This document shows, piece by piece, positions 15,684 to 26,012 of a stretch of DNA of 64,000 bases; positions within the stretch are counted from its first letter, which is position 1, and every line of letters starts with the position of its first letter. Location of the stretch: contig NZ_CP046884.1 in assembly GCF_014522205.1 (NCBI RefSeq), forward strand, positions 310,001 to 374,000. Reading direction: 5' to 3'. The translations under genes and the position numbers were made by a program. The DNA comes from Corynebacterium poyangense. Lineage in GTDB: Bacteria > Actinomycetota > Actinomycetes > Mycobacteriales > Mycobacteriaceae. Below the pieces are notes generated by a model, which was not told where the DNA came from, ran no database searches, and was given only the letters and a program-made list of their open reading frames with translations.

Positions 15684-18085
15684 CAACTGTCTGTGCTGGG
15701 GGAGGCAGCGTCGAGCATGATCACCATAGCTTCGAGGAGTTTTAAGGCGCCTTCCTTATCCAAAGGGTCGTTTCCATTTCCGCATTTCGGCGATTGGACA
15801 CACGAGGGACAACCATGTTCACACTCGCAGGTGTGTACGGTTTCGAAGGTGGCGGTAATCCATTCCTGGAATCGTTGAAAACCACAGTCGGCAAAACCTG
15901 CCCCACCAGGGTTGCCGTCATAGACAAACACTGTGGGTAAGTCGGTATCAGGATGGTGAGCTGTTGACACGCCGCCGATATCCCATCGATCACAGGTAGC
16001 TAGGAGGGGAAGCATTCCGATGGCTGCGTGTTCTGCTGCATGGAGAGTGCCAGGGATACGCTCCGCCGTGATCCCTAAAGCATCAAAGACAGTGGGATCA
16101 ACGGTGTAAGCGACGGCTCTGGTCTGCAGGGTGTGTGCTGGTAGGTCAAGAGGAGTGACGCCGAGCATTTCGCCGTCGAGTCGGCGAGTAGCAAAGCCGA
16201 GGACTCGCTGGGTAACTTCCACATCCACGTTGGCTATTGATAATCCAGGATGGGGGCTAAGAATATCGTTTGGTTCCGGTTCCTCAAGAATGGAGATATC
16301 AGTAACGCGTCTAGCACTGGTCGTGTAGTCCGGAGTTTCTGGCCTCAAGAAAGCGAGGTGATCTTCTAATAGCAACTCTTCAACGACAAAGCTTTCTCCC
16401 CGGTGCAAGTACACCGCCCCTGGGTGAACCTGAGAGCACGCCCGCTGAGAGTCGATAGTTCCGATGACCCGGCCATCGCTTCGGTCAACCAAGGTGACTT
16501 CATGTCCACATCCACCCCGGATATTCACCCGGGAATGGGCAATATCCGGATACAACTCAGCGTTTTCGTGAGCGGTGATGGGGGTGGGAAACCATCCCTG
16601 GGGACGCTGTCTCAACAGCCCCTCGGCTACCAGCTCGGTGACTACGCGCTCTGCGCGGAAATTCTCGATATCAGCGACAGAGAGCGGTTTTTCCACGGCT
16701 GCACAGTAAATATGAGCCTTCACTATCGCTGGATTGTAGGGGTTGAAAATAGCGCGCTCTACCGGTTTCCCCAATAAGGCTTCAGGATGATGAACCACAT
16801 AGGAATCCAAGGGATCATCGCGGGCGATGAACACCACCATCGATCCTTGACCACGTCGCCCAGCTCGTCCGGCTTGCTGCCAAAAAGAGGCAATAGTGCC
16901 AGGGTAGCCAGCAGTGATGACTGCGTCTAAGCCACCCACGTCGATCCCTAATTCCAAGGCGTTGGTGGTCGCTACCCCAAGAAGTTCCCCATTATCTAGG
17001 GCTTTTTCTATGGCACGACGATCCTCTGCCAGGTAGCCGGCTCGATAGGAGTCAATCCGTTGAGCATCATAGGCACGACCAGCAAGAACCAGGGTTTCAG
17101 CACACCGCAAGGCCACGGTTTCTGCTTGCCGACGAGAAGGAACAAACGTGAGTGTCCGAGCTCCTTCGCTAACCAGAGCGGCCATCATGAGGGCGGCTTC
17201 TGAACTAGCGGGGTGCCGAACCGGGGCACCATGATCTCCAGTCACACCCTCTAGATAACCTGGCTCCCACAACACCACGCTGCGTTGCCCCCGCGGGGCA
17301 CCATCAACGCTGATCTCTTGCGCTGGTCGTCCGGTGAGAAGTTCTAGATGGTCAGCTGGAGAATTGGCGGTGGCTGACGCTGCAATGATGACCGGGTGAG
17401 AACCGTAGCGGCTAGCAAGCCGCAGGAGGCGGCGTAGAACAAGTGCAACATTGGCGCCGAACACACCCCGGTAGGTATGAGCTTCATCGATGATGATGAA
17501 GTGGAGATGCCGGAGGATTCTTGCCCAGCGTTGATGGTGAGCAAGCAGTGAAAGGTGCAGCATATCCGGGTTGGTGATGATGAAGCGCGAATGGTCCCTG
17601 ATGGGGTTTCGGGCTTCAGGAGGGGTATCGCCGTCATAGCTCGCCGGGTGAACATTCTTCAGTTCCGGGATGCCATCAATCAACGAATTGAGGTTTATTA
17701 CCTGGTCATTCCCCAGCGCTTTCGTCGGTGAAAGATAAAGGGCGCAGGCGGTTGAGTCTTCGGCTAAGCGGGTCAGCGTCGGAAGTAAATACCCCAAGGA
17801 CTTTCCCGAGGAGGTCCCGGTAGCTACTATCGTGTCCTCACCCCTCCACGCGGAGTCAGCTGTTTTTTCTTGATGGAGATACAGCTTCGTTATCCCTTGA
17901 TCCACCAATGCTGCCCGAAGCTTCGGGTGTACCCAGTGGGGGTAGTCCCCCCACTGTGCGGGGCGGCTAGGTTGAATGCTGTGATGAGTACACGTGGAGG
18001 TGGGGAAGCGACGGATTAAGACGTCGAGTAGGTCCTCCCCCAGACTTGGGGGAGATGTACTCGGGCGGGCGGGATCGATAGCCAC
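15680..18085 (-). CDS. DEAH-box helicase with DUF1998 domain (MrfA-like)
   Basis: Superfamily 2 helicase of 801 residues, orthologue of Rv3649 and similar to Bacillus MrfA, a mitomycin repair factor. Motif I is TGTSSGKS (89-96), motif II is IIIDEAHTYRG, motif III is AASATANSP, and motif VI is QQAGRAGRRGQG. A C-terminal DUF1998 region carries a Cys cluster, CECEHGCPSC and then SPKCG, likely a metal site. The gene closes the tad cluster in convergent orientation, which gave the 'helicase/secretion neighbourhood' name to the pilus genes. A DNA-repair role is inferred from MrfA. Confidence 0.92.
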   Translation of the reverse strand: MAIDPARPSTSPPSLGEDLLDVLIRRFPTSTCTHHSIQPSRPAQWGDYPHWVHPKLRAALVDQGITKLYLHQEKTADSAWRGEDTIVATGTSSGKSLGYLLPTLTRLAEDSTACALYLSPTKALGNDQVINLNSLIDGIPELKNVHPASYDGDTPPEARNPIRDHSRFIITNPDMLHLSLLAHHQRWARILRHLHFIIIDEAHTYRGVFGANVALVLRRLLRLASRYGSHPVIIAASATANSPADHLELLTGRPAQEISVDGAPRGQRSVVLWEPGYLEGVTGDHGAPVRHPASSEAALMMAALVSEGARTLTFVPSRRQAETVALRCAETLVLAGRAYDAQRIDSYRAGYLAEDRRAIEKALDNGELLGVATTNALELGIDVGGLDAVITAGYPGTIASFWQQAGRAGRRGQGSMVVFIARDDPLDSYVVHHPEALLGKPVERAIFNPYNPAIVKAHIYCAAVEKPLSVADIENFRAERVVTELVAEGLLRQRPQGWFPTPITAHENAELYPDIAHSRVNIRGGCGHEVTLVDRSDGRVIGTIDSQRACSQVHPGAVYLHRGESFVVEELLLEDHLAFLRPETPDYTTSARRVTDISILEEPEPNDILSPHPGLSIANVDVEVTQRVLGFATRRLDGEMLGVTPLDLPAHTLQTRAVAYTVDPTVFDALGITAERIPGTLHAAEHAAIGMLPLLATCDRWDIGGVSTAHHPDTDLPTVFVYDGNPGGAGFADCGFQRFQEWITATFETVHTCECEHGCPSCVQSPKCGNGNDPLDKEGALKLLEAMVIMLDAASPSTDSC

Positions 18086-18200
18086 CGACGTTCACCTCAC
18101 TGCGGTTTTCAGATTCAGACTACGAGGTAGGTAGTCAACGTTCTTCACGAATTCAGGACTGTTATTTCCCTGAGTTGATTCCGCATGTCAGACTAGTCTC

Positions 18201-18410
18201 ATGCAACAGGGCATCGTGAAATGGTTCAACGCGGAAAAAGGCTTCGGGTTTATTTCTCCCGACGACGGCTCCGCCGATATTTTTGTTCACTACACCGAGA
18301 TCGTCGGAAGTGGGTTCCGGACGTTGGAAGAAGACCAGCGTGTGGAATTCGAAGTAGGTCGTTCAGCTAAGGGGCTTCAGGCGCAGCGAGTTACGTTGCT
18401 GGGAGCCTGA
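18201..18410 (+). CDS. cspA: Cold-shock protein
   Basis: A 69-residue CSD-fold nucleic-acid chaperone with both RNP motifs: KGFGFI (RNP1) and DIFVHY (RNP2). It begins [16 protein letters not shown]. It lies upstream of topA, as Rv3648c does. As an RNA-binding OB-fold it melts mRNA structure. The 115-base gap to the divergent helicase holds its promoter. Confidence 0.95.
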   Translation: MQQGIVKWFNAEKGFGFISPDDGSADIFVHYTEIVGSGFRTLEEDQRVEFEVGRSAKGLQAQRVTLLGA

Positions 18411-18485
18411 TACAGCAATCCGGTAGAAACTGTGTACGGTATGGAGAGTTAGCACTAGTGACCGCGAAGAGAAAGATGTGATCCC

Positions 18486-21401
18486 GTGGCAGAAAAGCAG
18501 GGCAACGGTGTGAAGCGCCTCGTGATCGTCGAGTCGGCGACGAAGGCCCGAAAGATTCAGCCGTACCTAGGGGATAATTACCTCGTTGAAGCCTCGGTGG
18601 GTCATATCCGTGATTTACCTCGCGGTGCTGCAGATATTCCAGCTAAGTACAAGAAAGAGCCGTGGGCGCGGCTAGGGGTGGATACCGAGCACGGGTTCCT
18701 TCCCCTGTATGTGGTTAGCCCGGATAAGAAGAAAAAAGTCAGTGAGCTGAAGAAGCTGCTGAAGGAAGTTGATGAGCTGTATCTGGCTACCGACCCTGAC
18801 CGTGAGGGGGAGGCTATTGCCTGGCATCTTTTGGAAGTGCTTAAGCCGAAAATCCCGGTTCGGCGGATGGTGTTTAATGAGATCACTAAATCCGCAATTC
18901 AGGAAGCGGCAGCTCATACCCGGGAGCTCGACACCAACTTAGTTGATGCACAAGAAACCCGGCGGATCCTAGACCGGCTTTATGGCTATGAGATTTCTCC
19001 TGTGCTGTGGAAGAAAGTCATGCCTCGACTATCAGCTGGTCGAGTTCAGTCGGTGGCCACCAGGGTCATCGTTGAACGCGAACGCGAACGCATGGCGTTT
19101 ATTTCAGCGGAGTATTGGGATGTCAGCGCGGAGTTTGATGCGCAGTCCACGGACACTGCTGCCAATAACCCCTCCCGGTTTAGCGCCAGATTAAGCAGCA
19201 TCGATGGGGTGCGCGTGGCTCAGGGTCGAGATTTTGGGTCCGACGGTGAACTCAACGGTCAAGCAACGGTTGTGAGCCAACAACAAGCCGAGGCTTTGGC
19301 GGAAGGATTACAAGGCCAGCAATTAAGTGTCGCTGCCGTGGAAGAGAAACCCTATACGCGTCGGCCTTATGCGCCTTTTATGACGTCCACCTTGCAGCAG
19401 GAGGCAGGGCGGAAGCTGCACTACACCTCGGAACGTACTATGCGTATTGCGCAGCGGCTGTATGAAAACGGCCATATCACCTATATGCGTACGGATTCCA
19501 CGTCATTATCTGCTTCTGGAGTTGCAGCAGCCCGAGCCCAGGCTAAGGAGCTTTATGGGGCCAACTATGTAGCTGAGGCGCCGCGTCGCTATGACCGGAA
19601 AGTGAAGAATTCTCAGGAAGCCCATGAAGCTATTCGCCCGGCGGGGGAGATCTTTGCTACTCCGGAGCAGTTAAAGAAGCGCTTAGATGCTGAGGAATTC
19701 AAGCTCTACCAGCTGATTTGGCAGCGCACTGTGGCGAGTCAGATGGCAGACGCGCAAGGAACCTCCATGAAGGTGACGGTAGCTGGTAAATCAAAAAGCG
19801 GTGAAGAATGTCACTTCACTGCTTCTGGGCGGACGGTGACTTTCCCTGGCTTCTTACGCGCCTATGTGGAATCCAGCAGCGGCGTCGCCGACGATGCGGA
19901 AAAGCACCTGCCTCGGCTATCTGAGGGCGATGCCTTGGATGTGGTCAACATCAGCGCAGATGGTCATTCCACGAACCCGCCGGCCCGCTACACCGAAGCG
20001 TCCCTGGTCAAGAAAATGGAAGACCTTGGTATTGGCCGGCCTTCCACCTACGCCGCGATTATTAAAACCATTCAAGATCGAGGCTATGTTTTTCCGCGGG
20101 GTAATGCTCTAGTCCCTAGCTGGGTGGCCTTCGCCGTGGTGGGACTACTCGAGCACAATTTCGCGGATTTAGTGGATTATGACTTTACGTCGTCGATGGA
20201 AGATGAACTCGATGACATTGCTCGTGGTGAAGAAGACCGCACCAATTGGCTCACTGGTTTTTACTTCGGCAACGATCAAGCGAGTGATGCCATTGCAGAA
20301 TCGGTGGCTCGGCAGGGTGGACTAAAAACGCTAGTAGGGCAAAACCTGGAGCATATTGATGCTCGGTCGGTAAACTCCTTGCATCTTTTCGATGATGAGG
20401 AAGGTCGTGCAGTAGTAGTTCGTGTCGGACGATACGGTCCCTATATTGAGCGCCAAGTGGGAGTAACCGCCGATGGGGAGCCGGAATACCAACGCGCAAA
20501 CTTGCCGGAATCTACCACGCCAGATGAATTAACTCCACAAGCCGCAGAACGGTTATTTGCCACCCCGCAAGGAGGGCGTGAACTGGGAATTAACCCCGCG
20601 AATGGCCGCATGATCGTGGCTAAAGAAGGCCGCTATGGCCCTTATATCATCGAGATCGTAAAAGATGACGAGCGAGCCAAAGCAGAAGCCGAAGCGGAAA
20701 AGATTGTGGCTCAGGAGCGAGCGGAAGAAGACGCGGCTCGAGAAGCAGAAGGGAAACGAAAGAAGAACTGGGACACCAAGACTGCGGCTAAACAAAAGGA
20801 GAAGCGGATTGCGCAGTACGTGGAGGACACCTTAAAACCGGCAACGGCTTCTTTGTTTTCCACCATGGAGCCGGCGACGGTGACGCTTGATGATGCGCTG
20901 AAGCTGTTGACCTTGCCGCGAGAGGTAGGCGTAGATCCCAGTGATGGGGAAATGATCACTGCCCAGAACGGTCGCTATGGTCCCTACCTGAAGAAGGGGA
21001 ATGATTCTCGTTCTCTTGGCAGTGAAGAGCAGATTTTTGAGATCACCTTAGAAGAAGCTCGACGCATCTACGCTGAACCTAAGCGCCGCGGACGCACCCC
21101 AGGGCAAGCACCGCTGAAGGTGTTGGGTGATAATGATGTCTCTGGAAAACCCATGACAGTCAAGGATGGGCGCTTTGGCCCCTATGTCACCGATGGAGAG
21201 ACGAACGCCTCTTTACGTAAAGGGGATCGCCCAGAAACCATGACTGATGCTCGCGCTAACCAGTTGTTAAGTGAGCGGCGCGCCAAGGTCGCTGACAGTG
21301 CCGGGGCGGTGAAGAAGAGCACCCGGAAGAAAACGGCGAAGAAAGCGTCAGCGAAGAAAACCACGAGGAAGAAGACAGCGAAGAAGAGCGCTAAGAGCTA
21401 A
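18486..21401 (+). CDS. topA: DNA topoisomerase I
   Basis: Type IA topoisomerase that relaxes negative supercoils. It is 971 residues long. The Toprim domain starts LVIVESATKARKI (Glu16) and has DPDREGE (Asp103, Asp105). The active-site Tyr333 is in ITYMRTDSTSL. The C-terminal half has the repeated actinobacterial Topo_C domains, seen as RYGPYI or RFGPYV at several places, in place of zinc fingers. It ends with a Lys/Ala/Thr-rich tail (KKTARKKT-like repeats) used for processivity. The start at 18486 follows a 75-base leader after cspA. Confidence 0.97.
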   Translation: MAEKQGNGVKRLVIVESATKARKIQPYLGDNYLVEASVGHIRDLPRGAADIPAKYKKEPWARLGVDTEHGFLPLYVVSPDKKKKVSELKKLLKEVDELYLATDPDREGEAIAWHLLEVLKPKIPVRRMVFNEITKSAIQEAAAHTRELDTNLVDAQETRRILDRLYGYEISPVLWKKVMPRLSAGRVQSVATRVIVERERERMAFISAEYWDVSAEFDAQSTDTAANNPSRFSARLSSIDGVRVAQGRDFGSDGELNGQATVVSQQQAEALAEGLQGQQLSVAAVEEKPYTRRPYAPFMTSTLQQEAGRKLHYTSERTMRIAQRLYENGHITYMRTDSTSLSASGVAAARAQAKELYGANYVAEAPRRYDRKVKNSQEAHEAIRPAGEIFATPEQLKKRLDAEEFKLYQLIWQRTVASQMADAQGTSMKVTVAGKSKSGEECHFTASGRTVTFPGFLRAYVESSSGVADDAEKHLPRLSEGDALDVVNISADGHSTNPPARYTEASLVKKMEDLGIGRPSTYAAIIKTIQDRGYVFPRGNALVPSWVAFAVVGLLEHNFADLVDYDFTSSMEDELDDIARGEEDRTNWLTGFYFGNDQASDAIAESVARQGGLKTLVGQNLEHIDARSVNSLHLFDDEEGRAVVVRVGRYGPYIERQVGVTADGEPEYQRANLPESTTPDELTPQAAERLFATPQGGRELGINPANGRMIVAKEGRYGPYIIEIVKDDERAKAEAEAEKIVAQERAEEDAAREAEGKRKKNWDTKTAAKQKEKRIAQYVEDTLKPATASLFSTMEPATVTLDDALKLLTLPREVGVDPSDGEMITAQNGRYGPYLKKGNDSRSLGSEEQIFEITLEEARRIYAEPKRRGRTPGQAPLKVLGDNDVSGKPMTVKDGRFGPYVTDGETNASLRKGDRPETMTDARANQLLSERRAKVADSAGAVKKSTRKKTAKKASAKKTTRKKTAKKSAKS

Positions 21402-21419
21402 AAACCGGAGAAAATATGG

Positions 21420-21437
21420 CTATGGGCTAGCTCATAG
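21420..21437. promoter_or_regulatory. 18-base near-palindrome upstream of gntP
   Basis: The sequence from 21420 to 21437 is CTATG-GGCTAGCT-CATAG, a dyad with one mismatch pair. It lies between topA and gntP, 27 bases upstream of the gntP start. It could be an operator for a GntR-type repressor or a small hairpin; neither is shown. Confidence 0.3.
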
Positions 21438-21463
21438 TTGGCGACGTATGTGATACTCGACGC

Positions 21464-22813
21464 ATGACGGGTATGATGCTTCTAGTTCTTGGCGCCGTAG
21501 CTATTGCGTTTTTACTGGCACTGGTGATCTATTTCCGAGTGCCAGCTTTCCTTGCCCTGATCATTGTTTCTTTACTGACCGGGCTTGCTGCTGGCATACC
21601 GGCTGCGAAACTCATGGACATTATCACCGAAGGGGTAAGTAAAACCATGAGTTCGGTGCTCCTGGTGGTCGGGCTCGGGGCGATACTAGGACGGCTCATT
21701 GAAGTCTCCGGCGGGGCAGATTCTCTGGCCCGATATTTCACTTCCTTGATGGGGAGCCGACGCATCATCGCCGCCGTCACAACCGCGTCCTTCATCCTAG
21801 GTATCCCGGTGTTTTTCGACGTCGGCTATATCATCTTGGCACCCATTATCTTTGGTTTCGCGCGGACCGCGAAACTCAACCCTCTTTTGCTTGGATTACC
21901 GGTGGCCGGGGTCCTCATGGTGGTACACGTCATTATGCCTCCCCATCCTGGGCCGGTGGCGGTGGCCGGTTTGCTCAACCTCGATGCCGGGCTGTTGACG
22001 TCGGTAGGGGTGGCAATCAGTATTCTTGCTGCCATTCTGGGATATGTCATCAGCCGTCGTCTCCCAGTAAGCGGCATCCACGCCACAGAGGACATTCCCG
22101 GCGTTGGGCAAGAAAATAGTGTGTCAACCGGAGGAAACCCTCCTTCACCCTGGACGGTCGCGGGATTAGTAGTACTTCCCATTGCTCAGATTATGGTGGG
22201 AACTCTTGGGGCTATGATTGCGCCAAAAGATTCACCTACCGCTCATGTGGTGGGTCTGATTGGTTACCCCGCGGTTGCACTCCTCGTCGCCGTGATCCTC
22301 GCCGCCACCGTGATTGGGCGAGGTCAACAGTGGTCGTGGAAAGAACGAGCGGAGGTCTTAGAATCCGCTCTTCCTGCCGTGGCGGTGATTATCTTCGTCA
22401 CCGGTGCCGGAGGTGCGTTTGCTCGGGTTCTGGTGGAATCAGGAATCGGAAAAGTGCTGTCTGATTTCCTAGTCGCCGCGCATCTGCCATTAATCCTTAC
22501 CGCCTACGTGGTGGCACTAGCTATCCGGGTATCGCAGGGGTCAGCAACGGTAGCCATGCTCACTGCCGCGGGAATTATTGCCGAGCCAGTATCATCCGCA
22601 GTGTTATCTCCCGTCGCCACCACAGTCGTGGCCTGTGCGGTGGGTTTCGGGGCGCTCGCTGCCTCTCACATCAATGATTCCGGGTTTTGGATTGTCACCC
22701 GCTATCTAGGACTCAACGTCAAAGACGGCCTAAAAACCTGGACCGTGGTATCCACCATATTTTCGCTCAGTGGTTTCCTGGTGTGCATATTGGCCTGGTT
22801 GGCGCTCGTTTAG
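21464..22813 (+). CDS. gntP: GntP-family gluconate:H+ symporter
   Basis: Secondary transporter of the GntP family, 449 residues with about 12-14 membrane segments. Typical segments are GVSKTMSSVLLVVGLGAILG, IPVFFDVGYIILAPI and the C-terminal SHINDSGFWIVTRYLGL, all characteristic of gluconate/sugar-acid permeases. No gluconate kinase lies nearby, so it is a stand-alone permease; D-gluconate is the likely but unproven substrate. Its stop overlaps the convergent cyaB stop by 4 bases. Confidence 0.9.
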   Translation: MTGMMLLVLGAVAIAFLLALVIYFRVPAFLALIIVSLLTGLAAGIPAAKLMDIITEGVSKTMSSVLLVVGLGAILGRLIEVSGGADSLARYFTSLMGSRRIIAAVTTASFILGIPVFFDVGYIILAPIIFGFARTAKLNPLLLGLPVAGVLMVVHVIMPPHPGPVAVAGLLNLDAGLLTSVGVAISILAAILGYVISRRLPVSGIHATEDIPGVGQENSVSTGGNPPSPWTVAGLVVLPIAQIMVGTLGAMIAPKDSPTAHVVGLIGYPAVALLVAVILAATVIGRGQQWSWKERAEVLESALPAVAVIIFVTGAGGAFARVLVESGIGKVLSDFLVAAHLPLILTAYVVALAIRVSQGSATVAMLTAAGIIAEPVSSAVLSPVATTVVACAVGFGALAASHINDSGFWIVTRYLGLNVKDGLKTWTVVSTIFSLSGFLVCILAWLALV

Positions 22814-24366
22814 GAGCGATCCGCCATCGTTGCCCTAATGGGGCGGGCTAGCTGGGTCATTATTCCCCGGCCCCGCAATTCCACGGACTTCATTAACGTC
22901 CAACGGGCTTGTTCTGCTTCGTTGGCCCCTCGAAGAGTAGCGGCGTTAGTCAGCACCCGTCCGGGAGTATCTTTGGCTAGTTCAGTAAGACGAGCCGCTT
23001 GGTTAACTGCGTCCCCGATGACGGTGTATTCAAAGCGTTCGTGCCCACCGATATGGCCGGCAACAACATGTCCAGCGGCTACTCCTATCCCCGCTTGCAG
23101 TTTCATGTCTTTGAGTTCTTGACGCAGTTCGCGGGCCGCAGTCATGGCGTGGGAGGTGGCGTCAGACACCATAAGTGGCGCGCCGAAGACTGCGAGGGCA
23201 GCATCCCCCTGGAACTTATTGATTGTGCCACGGTTGCGATGAACTACTTCGACTACGTGTTCAAAAAACTTGTTGAGTTCATCTACTACTTCTTCGGGCG
23301 GATGATTGACCGCGAATTGCGTGGAACCGATGACGTCAACAAATAACACCGCGACTTTCCGGTCTTCACCACCCAGGGTGGGACGTTCTTCAAGGGCTCG
23401 ACGCGCAACCTCGGTGCCAACATACTGTCCGAAAATATCGCGCACCCGTTGGCGTTCCCTCAACCCCCGCAACATCTCATTAAAACCCGCTTGGAGTACC
23501 CCGATTTCTGAGCCGTCGTAGATATCTACTTCTGCGTTCGTGTCTCCATGTCGAACGCGGTTGATTGCGTCTTGGAGTTCCCTGATGGGATCAACAACGC
23601 TCATGACGGCGAAGGTAGTTCCGATGAATCCGGTGATTAATGCGGTCACTACCAAAGCAGTGATGGCGGGGATCAGGTCGGCGGCGTCGCCGGTAAAAAC
23701 ACCGTAATGGTGTCCGATGAGCAAGATAATAACGCCGGTGATAGGGGCTGCTGAGGTCATAGCCCAGGTCATCCGCAGGCGCTGTTGAATAGGAGGCTCC
23801 AGGGTGGAATCTTCGAACCGGCGGGCTAAGGCAGCAGCGGCCACCGGCCGGACGAGGCGTTCGGCGAAAAGATAGGTGATGAGCATACTGACCAAGGCGG
23901 CGAGTGCTGCGAATAACGAAATGACGAAAGTTAGCCGAAGGGACTCGCGGCTGGTGATTATCGCCGCGATGATGATGCCGATGAACCACACCACAGCGCA
24001 TACCCCGGCCTGGTAGATCGGAATTCTCATGACGAGGTGCCGGACCATATTGGGGTCGTGGTTGTCCGGGCTGCGCTGCCAGTCTAGGACCGGGCGGAAG
24101 AGGAACAGCGTCACGATGATTCCGACGATGACGGAAAAAACCAGGTAGGTGAGGGAAAGAGCGGGGAGAAAACTGACCTCTTTAGCTAGTTGCTCCATCT
24201 CCGGCATGGGGACTAGGTAGCGGATGAACAGCATAAGAGCTAACGCGCCGGCCACATTGGAGCTTAAAACTAATGCAGCATAGAGGGGCCATGACGTACC
24301 CCAGAGCCATTTTATGGCGCGCAGCAAACGAGTCATGTTTCTTACTCTAACGGCTTTATTGGACAC
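22810..24366 (-). CDS. cyaB: Membrane class III adenylate cyclase CyaB
   Basis: Makes cAMP, the ligand of GlxR. The 518-residue protein has about six membrane helices (to residue ~265), a HAMP linker (FAVMSVVDPIRELQDAINRV and following) and a class III cyclase domain. Metal-binding Asp residues are in VAVLFVDVIGSTQF and NKFQGDAALAVFGAP; the EYTVIGDAVNQAARL segment contains the transition-state region. The first start is GTG 24364-24366; ATG at 24334-24336 (MTRLLRAIKW) is an alternative. It is back-to-back with holB and matches cg0375 of C. glutamicum by gene order. Confidence 0.93.
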   Translation of the reverse strand: MSNKAVRVRNMTRLLRAIKWLWGTSWPLYAALVLSSNVAGALALMLFIRYLVPMPEMEQLAKEVSFLPALSLTYLVFSVIVGIIVTLFLFRPVLDWQRSPDNHDPNMVRHLVMRIPIYQAGVCAVVWFIGIIIAAIITSRESLRLTFVISLFAALAALVSMLITYLFAERLVRPVAAAALARRFEDSTLEPPIQQRLRMTWAMTSAAPITGVIILLIGHHYGVFTGDAADLIPAITALVVTALITGFIGTTFAVMSVVDPIRELQDAINRVRHGDTNAEVDIYDGSEIGVLQAGFNEMLRGLRERQRVRDIFGQYVGTEVARRALEERPTLGGEDRKVAVLFVDVIGSTQFAVNHPPEEVVDELNKFFEHVVEVVHRNRGTINKFQGDAALAVFGAPLMVSDATSHAMTAARELRQELKDMKLQAGIGVAAGHVVAGHIGGHERFEYTVIGDAVNQAARLTELAKDTPGRVLTNAATLRGANEAEQARWTLMKSVELRGRGIMTQLARPIRATMADRS

Positions 24367-24392
24367 GCTACCCCCGGCTACAGTTAATCTTT

Positions 24393-25610
24393 GTGAGCAG
24401 CCCGATTTCTTCTCCTCGATCTATTGCGGATCGACTCAGCGATACCCCTGCTGTGCAGCGAATTATCCTCGAAGCCGCGCAGGCTGCCCGGCAAACCGGG
24501 ACATCAACGAGTGCTATGACTCACGCATGGGTTTTTACCGGCCCGCCTGGGTCAGGCCGATCTGTAGCGGCCTTGTGTTTAGCTGCAGCTTTGGTATGCG
24601 AGGCTTCTGATCTTGAGCACTTAGGAACCTCCGAAGCCGCCCATAAAGTGTTTCATGACAGTCATACCGATGTTGTTCACGTTGTCCCTGAAGAACTCTC
24701 TATTGGAGTGGACCGGGTGCGTGGGATCATCCGGGACGCAGCAAAAATGCCTACCGTGGCGCCGTGGCGAGTTTTGATTATGGAAGACGCAGATCGTCTT
24801 ACCGAATCAGCAGCTAATACCTTGCTGAAAACCGTAGAAGAGCCCCCAGAGCGCACAGTGATTATTTTATGTGCTCCCTCCATAGACCCGGAGGACTTTT
24901 CGGTAACACTGCGTTCTCGATGCCGTCATGTGTATGTTCCGACGCCATCGCGTGCCGAGATCACGCGCATTCTGGTAGAAGAAGAGGGTGCGAGCCACGC
25001 TGATGCAGAACTTGCTGCCGCGGCGTCGGCACGGCATATCGGGAGAGCCCGCAGGTTGGTGCGATCACCAGAAGCGCAGCAACGTCGAGCCCAAATTCTA
25101 GGGTTGGCGGAATTAATTAACCACGGTGACCAGGCATTTCGCACCGTAACGGCGATAGTGAAAGCGGTACAAAAGGAAACCGAGGAGTCCTATGCCCAGG
25201 CCAATGCCGAAGAGATTCAAAAACTCAAAGATGCCTTGGGGATGGGGGCGAAAGGAAAGGGGGCGCACAAAGCCCTGAGAGGAGCAACCGGGCAGATTCG
25301 AGACTTGGAAAAGCAACATAAAAAACAGCACACTCGACGCGTCCGTGACGTCCTGGACTTGGCGCTTTTTGATTTAGCTGGATTGTATCGAGACGCCCTT
25401 ATGTTAAAGACCGGAGCGAATGTGGAACTTACCCATCCGGATTTTGAAGGGCTGGCCCGAGAAATCGCGGAAGGGACCGATGCGTCGCGAATAGTAGCCT
25501 GCGTAGATGCAGTTCGGACCTGCCGCGAACAGCTAGGACAGAATGTCACCCCGGCGGTAGCAATGGACGCTATGGTGGGCCGAATAAGGATTGCTAGTGG
25601 CGTGCGATGA
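24393..25610 (+). CDS. holB: DNA polymerase III subunit delta'
   Basis: Clamp-loader subunit of the replicase, 405 residues, AAA+ fold. Walker A reads TGPPGSGRS, with Arg for Lys, as is usual for actinobacterial delta' subunits; IMEDADRLTESAANTLLKTV-like helices and the sensor 1 region LRSRCRHVYVP follow. A Cys zinc motif is absent. It starts with GTG only 26 bases from the divergent cyaB start. It is followed by tRNA-Thr. Confidence 0.93.
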   Translation: MSSPISSPRSIADRLSDTPAVQRIILEAAQAARQTGTSTSAMTHAWVFTGPPGSGRSVAALCLAAALVCEASDLEHLGTSEAAHKVFHDSHTDVVHVVPEELSIGVDRVRGIIRDAAKMPTVAPWRVLIMEDADRLTESAANTLLKTVEEPPERTVIILCAPSIDPEDFSVTLRSRCRHVYVPTPSRAEITRILVEEEGASHADAELAAAASARHIGRARRLVRSPEAQQRRAQILGLAELINHGDQAFRTVTAIVKAVQKETEESYAQANAEEIQKLKDALGMGAKGKGAHKALRGATGQIRDLEKQHKKQHTRRVRDVLDLALFDLAGLYRDALMLKTGANVELTHPDFEGLAREIAEGTDASRIVACVDAVRTCREQLGQNVTPAVAMDAMVGRIRIASGVR

Positions 25611-25681
25611 CGCAATTTTCTTTCCCGGTTGGGCTTAGGGTAATATGAGCCAGCGCGCGAACAATACACTTGGACGCGCAG

Positions 25682-25757
25682 GCCACCTTAGCTCAGTCGG
25701 TAGAGCGCTTCACTCGTAATGAAAAGGTCGCGAGTTCGATTCTCGCAGGTGGCTCCA
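25682..25757 (+). tRNA. tRNA-Thr (anticodon CGT)
   Basis: A complete cloverleaf. The acceptor stem is GCCACCT with AGGTGGC, the D stem GCTC/GAGC, the anticodon loop CTCGTAA giving anticodon CGT, the variable loop AGGTC, and the T stem GCGAG/CTCGC with loop TTCGATT. The discriminator T is followed by an encoded CCA (25755-25757). The anticodon stem has a C-A mismatch at its outer pair. It marks the edge between conserved core genes and the AT-richer accessory stretch. Confidence 0.96.
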
Positions 25758-26012
25758 CTTCACTGCCCATAATGATGTAGTACTATCCGGGTTGGCACAT
25801 CCGTTGCGTGACTGATCAACAGTGCAGTTACGGACATTGAACTTAGCCGCATACTAATTAATCATATTTCGGGGAATGGGCTGGATCTGACAAGTTGTCT
25901 CTAGGAAATATTCATTCCCAAAGAAAGATTGCTTTACCGGATATTGTTTCTGTTTTAGAGGGAAACTATATTGATATAGTGAAGCACCATACTGGCGATA
26001 TAAGGAGTGAAA

